Source: an uncultured Bacilli bacterium (lineage in GTDB: Bacteria > Bacillota_I > Bacilli_A > RFN20 > CAG-631). Taken from it: DNA of 64,000 nucleotides. Where the stretch lies: positions 124,001 through 188,000 of the forward strand of contig CANQVX010000001.1 of assembly GCA_947627355.1 (NCBI GenBank). The letters are read 5' to 3'. Positions 29,910-40,567 of this stretch are shown here, piece by piece. The notes under the pieces were generated by a model. The model saw only the letters and a list, made by a program, of their open reading frames with translations, was not told the origin of the DNA and did not search any database. A program made the translations under genes and the position numbers. Numbering within the stretch: position 1 is the first letter of the stretch; every line of letters starts with the position of its first letter.

Positions 29910-31064
29910 TTATTCATGATATTCAATTTCTTTAACACCATCACTAATTGAAACTTCATAGAAACTTGGTTCATAACCAATTTTATCTTGATAAATCTTT
30001 TTAACTTTTTCTTTTACTTCTACTAATCTTGATTTTTTAAAGATTGCTATAGCACATCCACCAAAACCAGCACCAGTCATTCTAGCACCTAAACAATCAT
30101 CTTCATTTAAAAATGCATGAACTAGAGTGTCTAATTCAACACCTGTTACTTCATAATCGTTTTCAAGTGATAAATGAGATTCAGTAAGTAGTTTTCCTAA
30201 TGTTATGATATCTTTTTCTTTTAAAGCTTTAGCAGCCTTTAAAGTTCTAAGGTTTTCACTTACAATATGTCTAAATCTCTTTTTAAGTATTTCATTATCA
30301 ATTAAAGATAAATATTTATCCATATCATCACGGATATCACATAGGTTTTCAAATGAATAACCATTGTTATTTAAGATGGCAAGTATTTCTTCGCTTTCTT
30401 GTTTTCTTTGGTTATATTTTGAATCTGTTAGTTGACGTATTTTATTAGTGTTTGCAATTAGCAAAGCATAGTCTTTTAAATCAAAAGGAATATATTCGTA
30501 TTCTAAACGATCACAATTAAGTAAGATCGCACTATCTTTTTTACCAACACAGACAATGAATTGATCCATGATGCCACAATTAACACCCATGAATTCATTT
30601 TCAACACGTCTACATTGTTTAGCAAGTTCGATTCTATCGATAGTTTTGTTATCAATTGATATTAAAGCATAAGCAAGTCCGGCGCAAAAAGAAGCACTAG
30701 ATGATAAACCACTACTATGAGGAATAGTGCCACCTACCACAACATCAAAACCAAAATCAATCTTAAAGATACTAATGATACCTTTGATAAAATCTGTCCA
30801 TTGTTTTTGTTTGGTTTTATCATTTATATCAAAACTTATTAAGCCTAATTTAGGAAATTGTAAAGAATAGGCTCTAACTTGGCTAGAATCATTTTTTCTA
30901 ATCACAAAATAGGTTCCAATATCAATAGCACAAGGCATAACATAACCACCATTATAATCGATATGTTCACCTATTATGTTAACTCTACCAGGACAAAAGA
31001 AACATCTACTATCTTTTTCATTTCCAAATAAACGACTAAATTCTTCATAAACCAATTTTAACAT
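29910..31064 (-). CDS. galK: Galactokinase
   Basis: CFFCPGRVNIIGEHIDYNGGYVMPCAID, GGTIPHSSGLSSSASF, GARMTGAGFGGCAIA (GHMP motifs). Confidence 0.95.
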   Translation of the reverse strand: MLKLVYEEFSRLFGNEKDSRCFFCPGRVNIIGEHIDYNGGYVMPCAIDIGTYFVIRKNDSSQVRAYSLQFPKLGLISFDINDKTKQKQWTDFIKGIISIFKIDFGFDVVVGGTIPHSSGLSSSASFCAGLAYALISIDNKTIDRIELAKQCRRVENEFMGVNCGIMDQFIVCVGKKDSAILLNCDRLEYEYIPFDLKDYALLIANTNKIRQLTDSKYNQRKQESEEILAILNNNGYSFENLCDIRDDMDKYLSLIDNEILKKRFRHIVSENLRTLKAAKALKEKDIITLGKLLTESHLSLENDYEVTGVELDTLVHAFLNEDDCLGARMTGAGFGGCAIAIFKKSRLVEVKEKVKKIYQDKIGYEPSFYEVSISDGVKEIEYHE

Positions 31065-31086
31065 AAATGTACTCCTTTCAAATCAT

Positions 31087-31278
31087 TTAAATTCGATAGA
31101 TAATCATTGCTGAATAACAATATATTTGTTCGCTTGAAGCTGATAAAAATGCATGAATTTGATATTTGATATCAATCAAATTTTCATCCTTAATATTAAC
31201 AAGAAAACTATTAACTTTCTTTTGTAAATCTTTTTCATGTTCTTCGTCATAGATTTCAACTTTTACCAATTTAATCAC
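31087..31278 (-). CDS. Cse60-like sporulation protein
   Basis: VEIYDEEHEKDLQKKVNSFL...IDIKYQIHAFLSASSEQIYCYSAMIIYRI resembles the Cse60 family. Confidence 0.65.
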   Translation of the reverse strand: MIKLVKVEIYDEEHEKDLQKKVNSFLVNIKDENLIDIKYQIHAFLSASSEQIYCYSAMIIYRI

Positions 31279-31322
31279 CGATTAAGATATAACATATGAA
31301 AAAGAAAATATTTGTCGAATGA

Positions 31323-32168
31323 TTAACGTTTTCTTATTCTTCTTATTTTTCCAGGAACAGTTTTTTCTATGTTTTCTATTTCATAACTTTTAATAACTCC
31401 ACGTTTTTCTAAAACTCTTACTAAAGGCATTACAATAATAACGTGAATTGGAATGGTAAAGAATGACTTAGCAATCTTTAAAACAAAGAGAATTGAAAAT
31501 GGTGTGCCTATTAAAATTGTCGACCAAAACGAGTTTAAAAAGAAAAAACAAACAATTTCAATCATCACATAACTAAACCATATTTTTGATACTGAATAGA
31601 ATGAATGTGATTTCTTTCCTTGTTGTTGACGATAACCAACAATGGTTATAGTTATAAATGAAGCTATTAAAAATAGAAGAATGATAATTAATAAAACTGT
31701 ATTCAAATGAAACTTAGTATTTGATGATGTAGGAATTGATCTATAGATTAGTAAATAAACAATTGCTCCAAAGTGTAATATAGATTCAATAGCAATATTT
31801 AAAATGAAAAATATTTTATCATTAATTCTAAACTTTTTGCTTATATAAAAGATTAAACCAGGAATTAAACCAGCCATTGCATAAGTTAAAGTATATCCTG
31901 GAAAAAAAGCACCTATTGGAAAGACAACAGCAGCTACAATATCACTTACAATACCAACACACATTCCATAAATTGGACCTAAGATAATACTTGCAATGAT
32001 TAAAACAATAGTAGAAACAGTAATTCTAATAAATGCAGGTGAACCAAATGCTGGAATATTAATGGCGATAAAACGATTAATAATAACATACAAAACGACA
32101 AGCATAGCACTAATGGTAATGTTTTTAATAGTTTTGTCTATTTTATACGAGGTATGCATTCTATTCAC
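31323..32168 (-). CDS. ECF transporter S component (folate/FolT-like)
   Basis: LGPIYGMCVGIVSDIVAAVVFPIGAFFPGYTLTYAMAGLIPGLIFY, polytopic. Confidence 0.82.
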   Translation of the reverse strand: MNRMHTSYKIDKTIKNITISAMLVVLYVIINRFIAINIPAFGSPAFIRITVSTIVLIIASIILGPIYGMCVGIVSDIVAAVVFPIGAFFPGYTLTYAMAGLIPGLIFYISKKFRINDKIFFILNIAIESILHFGAIVYLLIYRSIPTSSNTKFHLNTVLLIIILLFLIASFITITIVGYRQQQGKKSHSFYSVSKIWFSYVMIEIVCFFFLNSFWSTILIGTPFSILFVLKIAKSFFTIPIHVIIVMPLVRVLEKRGVIKSYEIENIEKTVPGKIRRIRKR

Positions 32169-32279
32169 CCCTATTTCTTAAAACCGTTTATATTATAACT
32201 TAGTTAAAGTCTACTTAAAAGAAAAATTTATTTGATGTGATGAAATTTACTATGTAAATTTTAAGGTTTTCAATTCTAT

Positions 32280-32333
32280 TATCGGCAAAAAATATAAAAA
32301 ACACGAATTGTAATAATTGTTTTCTTGCCGATA
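32280..32333. promoter_or_regulatory. Inverted-repeat operator upstream of fic
   Basis: TATCGGCAA (32280-32288) / TTGCCGATA (32325-32333); right arm lies between TTGTTT (32317-32322) and TATACT (32339-32344). Confidence 0.55.
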
Positions 32334-32362
32334 TGTGATATACTAATTGTGGGTGAACTTGA

Positions 32363-33253
32363 ATGAAATATCTAACAGTTACTGAAATCGCAAATATTTG
32401 GAATCTATCAAAACGTAGTGTTCGTAATTATTGTGCACTCAAAAAAATTGATGGTGCTTTTTTAAAAGGAAAGACTTGGTACATTCCTGAAAACGCAAAA
32501 AAACCCGATAGAATCAATAAAAAGCACACATCTACTCCTACTTTATTAGATGAGTTGATTAAAGAAAAAGATGTTAAACTTTCGGGTGGGATATATCATA
32601 AAATTCAAATAGAACTAACCTATAATTCTAACCACATTGAAGGAAGTTGTTTAACACACGAACAAACTCGATATATTTTTGAAACAAATTCAATTGGAAC
32701 TGGAAAAAAAGCATTAAAAGTTGATGACGTTGTTGAAACAGCAAACCATTTCAAGTGCATAGACCTAATTATTGAAAATGCCAAAAGACCTATCACAGAA
32801 TCTTTTATCAAAGAATTGCATAAAACATTAAAAAACGGTACAACTGATTCGAGAAACTCGTGGTTTGTAGTTGGTGATTATAAAAAGCTTCCAAACACCG
32901 TTGGAGATATGTTTACAACAAGTCCAGAAGAAGTATCCAAAGAAATGAAAGAACTTCTTTATGAATATAATTCAATAAAAGATAAGTCACTTGATGACTT
33001 ATTAGAATTTCATTATCATTTTGAGCGAATTCATCCTTTTCAAGATGGTAATGGTAGGATTGGTAGACTTCTTCTATTTAAAGATTGTTTAAAATACAAC
33101 ATTGTTCCATTTATTATTGATGATGAACTGAAATTATTCTATTATCGGGGATTGAAAGAATGGGAAAATGATCGAAATTATTTAAAAGATACATGTCTTA
33201 CAGCTCAAGACAAATTTAAAACTTGGCTCGATTATTTCAAAATTAAATACTAA
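32363..33253 (+). CDS. Fic family protein with N-terminal HTH and class II-type inhibitory helix
   Basis: HPFQDGNGRIGR Fic core; SNHIEG inhibitory motif ([S/T]xxxE[G/N]); N-terminal YLTVTEIANIWNLSKRSVRNYCALKKIDGA MerR-like HTH. Confidence 0.95.
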   Translation: MKYLTVTEIANIWNLSKRSVRNYCALKKIDGAFLKGKTWYIPENAKKPDRINKKHTSTPTLLDELIKEKDVKLSGGIYHKIQIELTYNSNHIEGSCLTHEQTRYIFETNSIGTGKKALKVDDVVETANHFKCIDLIIENAKRPITESFIKELHKTLKNGTTDSRNSWFVVGDYKKLPNTVGDMFTTSPEEVSKEMKELLYEYNSIKDKSLDDLLEFHYHFERIHPFQDGNGRIGRLLLFKDCLKYNIVPFIIDDELKLFYYRGLKEWENDRNYLKDTCLTAQDKFKTWLDYFKIKY

Positions 33254-33390
33254 ATTACCTTGCTATATAAGAGAATTTTTATAAAAAGTGGCTTTATTGT
33301 ATTTTTATTTTTATTGCGTTAAAATAATTGTTGAAAACATATAAAACCTCGATAAATAGGCTTATAATGTTTTAAAGGAGGGGAAACATT

Positions 33391-36216
33391 ATGATCGAAT
33401 TGATAGACTTAGAAAAAGCATATCAAACAAAAAGTAAAACAAAAGTCTATGCAATTAAAAAGATTTCCTTAAAATTCGATGATAACGGATTAGTTTTTGT
33501 CGTTGGAAAATCTGGATCAGGTAAATCCACTCTTTTAAATTTAATTGGTGCCTTAGACACTTTTGACCATGGTGAAATTTTAATTGATAACCAACCAATT
33601 TCTAATTTAAAAAGCGATGAGTTAGATAATTATCGTAATTATGATGTTGGTTTTGTGTTTCAAGAATATAATTTATTAGAAAACTATACAGTTTATAAAA
33701 ATATTGAATTGGTCCTTGATTTACAAAACGTTGAAAACAAAGAAGAAAAAATAGACGAAGTTTTAAAACAAGTTGAATTAGAGGATTTTAAACATCGACA
33801 CATTCATGAATTATCAGGTGGTCAAAAACAAAGAGTAGCTATTGCTAGAGCATTAGTCAAAAACCCAAAAGTGATTTTGTGTGATGAACCAACAGGTTCA
33901 TTAGATTCAGAAACAGGAAAAACAATATTTGAATTATTAGAAAAGATAAGTAAAAATACATTAGTAATTGTAGTAACTCACGATATTAATTCTGCATATA
34001 AATTTGGAAACCGCATAATTAGACTCAAAGATGGCGAAGTTATAAGCGATGAAGCACTAAAAAATGTCGATAAAATCGATAAAAACATTAACTCTAATCG
34101 TGAACACAGCAAAAAAAGATTATCTAACAAAAACAAAGCAAAACTAGGAATATACTATTCAACCAAAAAACCAATAAGATTATCAATTGCTTTGGTATTA
34201 ATGGTTGTTTGTGCCATCTTTGCAACTTTAACTTTTAATATTTTAACTATAAATGAAAACAATGCCTTACTTAATAGTATGTTAAAGCAAGAAAACAATC
34301 CTAATTATTATGTTTTTCATAAAGAAATACTAGAATCAAAAAAATCTGATTCTGTAAAGAAAAACATGTCAGAAGAAGATGTAACAAAAATATCAAAACT
34401 TATTAATTTGCCAACAATAACTGAAGTTTATGAAGCTCCTCCAGAATTATCAAAAGATAATTCCGGAATTAGTTCCACTACAACTGATTATAAAATTTTT
34501 GTCGGTGGAATCGCAGAAATCAACGAAAAAATGGTAAATGATTATCATTTTTCATATGTTGGTAATTTGCCACAAAGTGATGATGAATACATGATTACTG
34601 ATTTCTTTGCAACAATCTATCTAAAATATGGTATTCTTGTCACTGATTCAAATTCAAATCAATCTAGTTTAGTAAAAATAAATTCAAAAAACGAATTAAT
34701 TGGTTTAACTACTAATAGTTTTACAATCACAGGAATTTTAGACACTAAGTTTGACTATTCAAAATATCAACCTTTAGCTAACACAGATCATATGAATTAT
34801 TCAGAAGCAGAATCTATAAAACGAGATGTTTTAGGCGAGGAATTTAATAGCATAATGAATGGTGGTCTTCACAATATTTATTATGTACGAAAAGGATTTT
34901 ATGACAATCAAATCAAGCCAAACTTCGCCTCTTTATTAGATCCTTCAAATGTACCTATTGGTTCATTTGCTTACGAAGATGAAATTGGATTCGATAATTC
35001 AATTATTATTAATTATATGAATTCAGAATATGAAACTTTAGCAAGCGGTGAAGCTAATCATTTTACTGTTATAGATCCTTCTGTTGACATTATTTATTAT
35101 AAAGATAAAAACAATCCTTCTGTTAATGGTAAAAAAATATTCATTCCTCTTTCAATGTTTAATTTTTATGAAACTCATTATGAAGATTTACTTAATTTAG
35201 TTTATGGCTTCGTTAATGAAACCTTTGATGATAATATTAGAAACTCACTTAAATCTATGTTTAATCCTGATGCAACTGATGATGAACTTAAGCATTCTTA
35301 TGCCCAATATATCATATATAACACTTATGGAATGAATAATAACAGCCCAAGTTTAGATAATGTTATTCAAAATGGTTATACTGCTTATTATTTTGAACAA
35401 TTTATCATTGAAGATTTTCTTGAAAATGAACTTGATTTTTATAACCCAGATAACAAATACATCGTTACAAAAAGTTTCTTTGAATTATATAGTGGCATTT
35501 TTGAATTTGGTGGGGTTGTTTATACCACTATAGGTGATAGAAATGTTAATAAATTATTTTATAGTGAAGAATTGTTTAACAAATATTATCCGATTGTTGT
35601 TAAGGAATATGACACAATTAAATTTGTTACTGCTCCAGCAACAAAAAATAGTTTTGAAATAAGAAAAAGAGTACTTTTATACAAAAAGAACACAAACGAT
35701 AAAAGAACCGATTTGTTCGGTAAAAATTACAATTATACAAAATATGTTTTAACAAACGAATTGTCTTTTGGCATATCATATTATGCAATTTTAGTTAAAT
35801 CTAGTTATTTAATTTCTTTTTCTATTATTTGTAGTGTTGCTTTATTATTTTCATTAATCTTTTTGATTTATTATTTTGTTGGCACTATTTATGATAACAA
35901 AAAAGAATTTAAGATACTTAGAGCCCTTGGATTATCTAGAGGTGATATCTGGGGAATGTTTGCTTATGGTTTGTTGTTTTTAGGTGGTGCTATTACTCTT
36001 GTAAGTAGTTTGATTTCATTTATTATTCAATGCGTTATTAACAATCGTAGCAATGTTTTTAAATACAGTCTAACTAGCACTGTTTTTAATTATCATATAT
36101 ATACTCTATTATTTACTCTTGTTTTTGTAATTGGTTTATTGTTTATTTGTGTTTTCTTTCCATTACAAAACACTTTAAAAGAAAAGAAAAACAATATATT
36201 ATCTAACAAAAATTAA
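33391..36216 (+). CDS. Fused NBD-permease ABC transporter (MacB/FtsX type) #1
   Basis: GKSGSGKST, FQEYNL, LSGGQKQRVAIARAL, CDEPTGSLD, VVTHD; then one TM, ~500-aa extracytoplasmic region, three C-terminal TMs. Confidence 0.9.
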   Translation: MIELIDLEKAYQTKSKTKVYAIKKISLKFDDNGLVFVVGKSGSGKSTLLNLIGALDTFDHGEILIDNQPISNLKSDELDNYRNYDVGFVFQEYNLLENYTVYKNIELVLDLQNVENKEEKIDEVLKQVELEDFKHRHIHELSGGQKQRVAIARALVKNPKVILCDEPTGSLDSETGKTIFELLEKISKNTLVIVVTHDINSAYKFGNRIIRLKDGEVISDEALKNVDKIDKNINSNREHSKKRLSNKNKAKLGIYYSTKKPIRLSIALVLMVVCAIFATLTFNILTINENNALLNSMLKQENNPNYYVFHKEILESKKSDSVKKNMSEEDVTKISKLINLPTITEVYEAPPELSKDNSGISSTTTDYKIFVGGIAEINEKMVNDYHFSYVGNLPQSDDEYMITDFFATIYLKYGILVTDSNSNQSSLVKINSKNELIGLTTNSFTITGILDTKFDYSKYQPLANTDHMNYSEAESIKRDVLGEEFNSIMNGGLHNIYYVRKGFYDNQIKPNFASLLDPSNVPIGSFAYEDEIGFDNSIIINYMNSEYETLASGEANHFTVIDPSVDIIYYKDKNNPSVNGKKIFIPLSMFNFYETHYEDLLNLVYGFVNETFDDNIRNSLKSMFNPDATDDELKHSYAQYIIYNTYGMNNNSPSLDNVIQNGYTAYYFEQFIIEDFLENELDFYNPDNKYIVTKSFFELYSGIFEFGGVVYTTIGDRNVNKLFYSEELFNKYYPIVVKEYDTIKFVTAPATKNSFEIRKRVLLYKKNTNDKRTDLFGKNYNYTKYVLTNELSFGISYYAILVKSSYLISFSIICSVALLFSLIFLIYYFVGTIYDNKKEFKILRALGLSRGDIWGMFAYGLLFLGGAITLVSSLISFIIQCVINNRSNVFKYSLTSTVFNYHIYTLLFTLVFVIGLLFICVFFPLQNTLKEKKNNILSNKN

Positions 36217-36234
36217 TAAAAGGAGCCATTTTTA

Positions 36235-38961
36235 ATGATTGAATTAGTAAATCTTAATAAAACTTATAAGACCAAAAAAGGAATTACAATTGAGGCCATT
36301 AAAAACTTATCATTAAAGTTTGATGATAATGGCTTAGTTTTTGTTGTGGGTAAATCCGGCTCTGGTAAATCAACTTTATTAAATTTAATTGGCTTATTAG
36401 ACTCATTTGATTCAGGTGAAATTATAATCGATAACCAACCAATTTTAAAGATTTCAAAAAAAGAATTAGATGATTATCGAAATTATAATTTAGGCTTCGT
36501 TTTTCAAGAATATAATTTAATAGAAAGTTACACAGTATATAAAAACATTGAATTAGTTTTAGACTTACAAAACGAAACAAATAAAGAAGAAAAAATTAAA
36601 AAAGTAATCCATGATGTTGAACTTGACGGCTATGAAAATAGCAAAGTTAATAGACTCTCTGGTGGCCAAAAACAAAGAGTAGCTATTGCTAGAGCATTAG
36701 TTAAAAATCCTAAGGTAATTCTATGCGATGAACCAACAGGTTCATTAGATTCAAAAACAGGAAAAACTATTTTTGATTTGTTACAAAAGATAAGCAAAGA
36801 TACATTAGTTATAGTTGTAACTCACGATGTTGAATCGGCTTATACTTTTGGAAATCGTGTTATTAGTATAAAAGACGGAATGATTTCAAGTGATGAAAAT
36901 ATAAAATCTATCGACAAAATCAATAAAAGTTCAAAAAATGACGTTAAAAAATCTGGCCATTTAACTTTTAAGAATAAGGTCTTACTTGCCTTTTCATATT
37001 TACTTAAAAAGCCTCTTCGTTTGTGTGTGGCATTAATTATATCCATCATAAGCCTGTTAGTCTCTTCAACTTCTTATTCGTTTGGTACTATAAATAGCAC
37101 TGATTTAATAGTCAATTCGATGCAAAAGAATAATTTTTCATATTATTCATATTACAAGACAGCAAATAAACAACAAAACAACTACTATGAGGCAATAAAT
37201 ATGAATGAAGATGATGTTGCTTTTCTTAAAAGCAATTTAAAAGCCGATATTGTTAATCCTGTTTATGATTATTCATTATTATCAGACACAAATGATGTGC
37301 CAAATGTTTACCAAACTGAATCAATTAATGAATCATATTACCCCTATGGAATTCAAGGTTTTATTGAAGTTAATGAAAAGTTACTTAACGATTCTCATTT
37401 AAGTTATGTTGGAAACCTACCTGCTAATGATAATGAAATAATGATAAGTCGATATTTAGCTTCCTTATATCAACGTTATAATTACTTAGGAGATAACAAA
37501 CAACAAATAATTATTAATCTTGAAAACATGATTAATAAAACATTAAAAATTTCCGATAAAAACTATAAAATTGTTGGCCTTGTTGATACCAAATTCGATG
37601 ATAAAAAATACGATGTGTTATTCCAAGATGAAATATCAGATGGCCTTTATAAAGAAGTAGAACACGCCACAAAATATGGCCTACATAATGTTTTGTTTTT
37701 TAATTCTGGATTCTATAAAAACAATTTTGAATCAAAGACCATTACAGATAGTTTAATATCGTTAAAAGATAACACGATGATGAATGCTAAATATTTAAAT
37801 TCTGAATTAGAAACACTATTTAACTTCAACATCAACTCATTTGAAAAAGTTAACAATAATTATAAGGTGTTTTATAAAAATAATGCCGATTCTATCGATA
37901 AAAAGTCATTTGTACCATTATCTATATTTAATGTTCAACAAACCTACGAAACAACTATGAATGATAGAATAGACAATTATATTAACGAACATTATGAGCA
38001 AATAAAAGATAAACTTATAACTCATTTTAATTCATCTATAGAAAATGAACTAAAAGAAAAATATAAGGATTATATTAAAACATCCACATTTGGCATGTAT
38101 AACACAAATGTTTCGCTTGATAATGAAATTGAACCTGGAATTACTTGTTATCATTTTGAAGAAGACTTATTACAAAATTATTTAAATAACAATCTTGATT
38201 TTTATAACAAAGCAAATACCATTTCTTTATCAAGTGATTTTATTAAATCTATTGATGTTGCAGGAATTGTTTATGATAGTTATTTAACTGACAATCATAC
38301 AGTTTATGTTAATGATTCATTGTTTGATGAATTATCACAAATCATAAAATTAACCTATGCCGATATCTCGTTTGTTTTAATTCCAAGACCAAACAGCAAA
38401 AAAGAAAATAAATTATTTGTTTCATTTACTGATAAGAAAATAAAAAGTGGAAACATAACCGTTAATAACGAATCATACAAATCTTTTAGCTATAGCATTG
38501 ATAATGAAATTGTTTATCAAGCCAATAAAACTGTCGATAAATTCAACAATCTTTTAAAAACTATCTCTATGATTGTTTGTATCATTTTCGTTATCTTTAG
38601 TATTATCTTTATTAATTACCATTTCTTAGGTGTAATTCAAGACAGAAAAAAAGAAATTGGCATTTTAAGATCACTTGGAATTAGCAAAAGAGAAATCGTT
38701 GAAATATTTATTTTAGAAGGTTTATATATCTTGTTATCAACAATTGTAATAGTTGTTCTATTATTCTTATTACTTATTCTAATGTTAAATAATATATTTA
38801 AAACAAGTTCATCATTATTAACTAATTTATTTAGTTTATCGTTTAATCATATCTTATTGATAATTGGCATTTCTATCTTATCTTTGATTATCGGAATTAT
38901 TGTTCCTCTAATTAAAATTAGTAGTAAAAAGCCTATTGATTTAATCAAAGAAAGATCATAA
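36235..38961 (+). CDS. Fused NBD-permease ABC transporter (MacB/FtsX type) #2
   Basis: All NBD motifs intact (GKSGSGKST, LSGGQKQRVAIARAL, CDEPTGSLD, VVTHD); same topology. Confidence 0.9.
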   Translation: MIELVNLNKTYKTKKGITIEAIKNLSLKFDDNGLVFVVGKSGSGKSTLLNLIGLLDSFDSGEIIIDNQPILKISKKELDDYRNYNLGFVFQEYNLIESYTVYKNIELVLDLQNETNKEEKIKKVIHDVELDGYENSKVNRLSGGQKQRVAIARALVKNPKVILCDEPTGSLDSKTGKTIFDLLQKISKDTLVIVVTHDVESAYTFGNRVISIKDGMISSDENIKSIDKINKSSKNDVKKSGHLTFKNKVLLAFSYLLKKPLRLCVALIISIISLLVSSTSYSFGTINSTDLIVNSMQKNNFSYYSYYKTANKQQNNYYEAINMNEDDVAFLKSNLKADIVNPVYDYSLLSDTNDVPNVYQTESINESYYPYGIQGFIEVNEKLLNDSHLSYVGNLPANDNEIMISRYLASLYQRYNYLGDNKQQIIINLENMINKTLKISDKNYKIVGLVDTKFDDKKYDVLFQDEISDGLYKEVEHATKYGLHNVLFFNSGFYKNNFESKTITDSLISLKDNTMMNAKYLNSELETLFNFNINSFEKVNNNYKVFYKNNADSIDKKSFVPLSIFNVQQTYETTMNDRIDNYINEHYEQIKDKLITHFNSSIENELKEKYKDYIKTSTFGMYNTNVSLDNEIEPGITCYHFEEDLLQNYLNNNLDFYNKANTISLSSDFIKSIDVAGIVYDSYLTDNHTVYVNDSLFDELSQIIKLTYADISFVLIPRPNSKKENKLFVSFTDKKIKSGNITVNNESYKSFSYSIDNEIVYQANKTVDKFNNLLKTISMIVCIIFVIFSIIFINYHFLGVIQDRKKEIGILRSLGISKREIVEIFILEGLYILLSTIVIVVLLFLLLILMLNNIFKTSSSLLTNLFSLSFNHILLIIGISILSLIIGIIVPLIKISSKKPIDLIKERS

Positions 38962-38988
38962 ATTTTAATCACATTTTTTCTAAAGTGA

Positions 38989-38994
38989 TATAAT
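38989..38994 (+). promoter_or_regulatory. Putative -10 (TATAAT) of an internal promoter for MACPF1
   Basis: ATCAC-N12-GTGATATAATAG in the gap between ABC #2 and MACPF1; -35 is weak. Confidence 0.35.
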
Positions 38995-39031
38995 AGAAAT
39001 GTAAAGAAAAAATATGAAGAGGGGAAACAAT

Positions 39032-40549
39032 ATGAAATTTAAACATCGTAATGTATTCATGTATTCGTTTGCTCTATTTTTTATGACTTTAGGATTAATT
39101 AATAATAACTCAACAAAAACGCATTCTTTAAAAGCGGCGGCTCCAAATATTATTGGACTCGGCTATTCTTTTAATTTTGTAAAAGATAATTATTTAGATC
39201 CTGCTTCTATTAAAACAAACGCACCCGTTTTAGATGAAGCTTGGCAAAAACAATTATCAACTGATGATCGTATAGTTGTATCTTATGCAAACGAATCATC
39301 AACTTATATGGGTTCTTCAAACAAAATCACTAGTTTGCAAGAAGAAATCACAAAAAAATTAGACATTGAAGATTCGGCAAGTTTCATGAATCAATCTTTA
39401 AATTTAGGATTTAGTCTTGAAAAAAACAATTATTATACTTCAACCGCAAGTCATTATTGGTATTATCATAAGTTTGAATATATTTACTATGTTTGTAATC
39501 TTCCAAATTATGCAGCAGATTTGAGTGAAATAAATTCTAATTTACATCCAAGCTATTTAAATAATTTAAACAAAGCCTTTTCTGGAAATATTTCGTTTGA
39601 TGATTTCTTTGATATTTATGGAACTCATTTGATTGCAAAAGCAAAATATGGTGGAACATCAAATTTTTATTACAATATTGTTTCAAATACACTTGATGTT
39701 GGCGAAAAAGAAAAATATAAGATCGATGCAGCATTAAAATTACAAGTCGGTAACGCTTTTTCAAATAACACAAACGCTTCTTTTAGTTTGGAAAGTGCAT
39801 TAAACAAAAAAACTGAAGGCTGCACAGAAAAAATGAGGATCACTTCAATTGGTGGTGAACCTTTCTCAGCAACATCTTTTAATGATTTCACCAGCAATTT
39901 TTATGGATGGAAATCAACAATTCTAGCTTATCCTTCAATTATTGGTGTTACCAATGGTGGTTTAGTTCCTTTATACAAATTAATTCCTGATACATACAGT
40001 CAATCACAAAAAAATCAATTTATGGTGGCTTTTGAAAATTATGTCAAAAAATATAAAACTGACTTATCTGGCTACGATGAAGTTAGTTTTAAATATGCAG
40101 ATGTTAATCAAGTCCAATATTCATTTGAATTAAGAAATACCGAAAAGCGTATGACCGATGACGGAAGATGGAAAAATTATCATGATACATTAGATTTAAA
40201 TAGTAATTTATATAATGCAAGCGGTTATGGGCTAGATATTTTTAGAAAAAACGACTTTAAATACATAGATGTTAAATATACCGCTGATATGAAAGAAATA
40301 TATCACGGATATCAACATATTTTCCTTTATTCTAACGAAGAAGATTTAGGAAATAATTCTAATTTACTTTGGTCAAAAACAATAGAGTTAAATGGCAATA
40401 GTAAGCAAACATCTTACACGACAAAAACTTATACAATAAGCAACATCCTACTAAGTGAATTACCAGATAATTTAATTGTTTTTAGGTATGCGGCTTCTGA
40501 TGATTGGATGAACAAAAATATCCGTGTGGATATAACTTTAAGAAAATAA
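39032..40549 (+). CDS. Secreted MACPF-domain protein (MACPF1)
   Basis: Signal peptide; MACPF signature DIYGTHLIAKAKYGG (Y-G-T-H-x-x6-G-G) preceded by SFDDFFDIYGTH; conserved C-terminal domain shared with MACPF2. Confidence 0.85.
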   Translation: MKFKHRNVFMYSFALFFMTLGLINNNSTKTHSLKAAAPNIIGLGYSFNFVKDNYLDPASIKTNAPVLDEAWQKQLSTDDRIVVSYANESSTYMGSSNKITSLQEEITKKLDIEDSASFMNQSLNLGFSLEKNNYYTSTASHYWYYHKFEYIYYVCNLPNYAADLSEINSNLHPSYLNNLNKAFSGNISFDDFFDIYGTHLIAKAKYGGTSNFYYNIVSNTLDVGEKEKYKIDAALKLQVGNAFSNNTNASFSLESALNKKTEGCTEKMRITSIGGEPFSATSFNDFTSNFYGWKSTILAYPSIIGVTNGGLVPLYKLIPDTYSQSQKNQFMVAFENYVKKYKTDLSGYDEVSFKYADVNQVQYSFELRNTEKRMTDDGRWKNYHDTLDLNSNLYNASGYGLDIFRKNDFKYIDVKYTADMKEIYHGYQHIFLYSNEEDLGNNSNLLWSKTIELNGNSKQTSYTTKTYTISNILLSELPDNLIVFRYAASDDWMNKNIRVDITLRK

Positions 40550-40567
40550 AATGAAGAGGAGTCTGTT

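Noticed and set aside
39537-39897. Two antisense ORFs (78 and 75 aa) inside MACPF1 on the minus strand
   Set aside because: Overlap a well-supported CDS, lack RBS and recognisable domains; typical chance ORFs.
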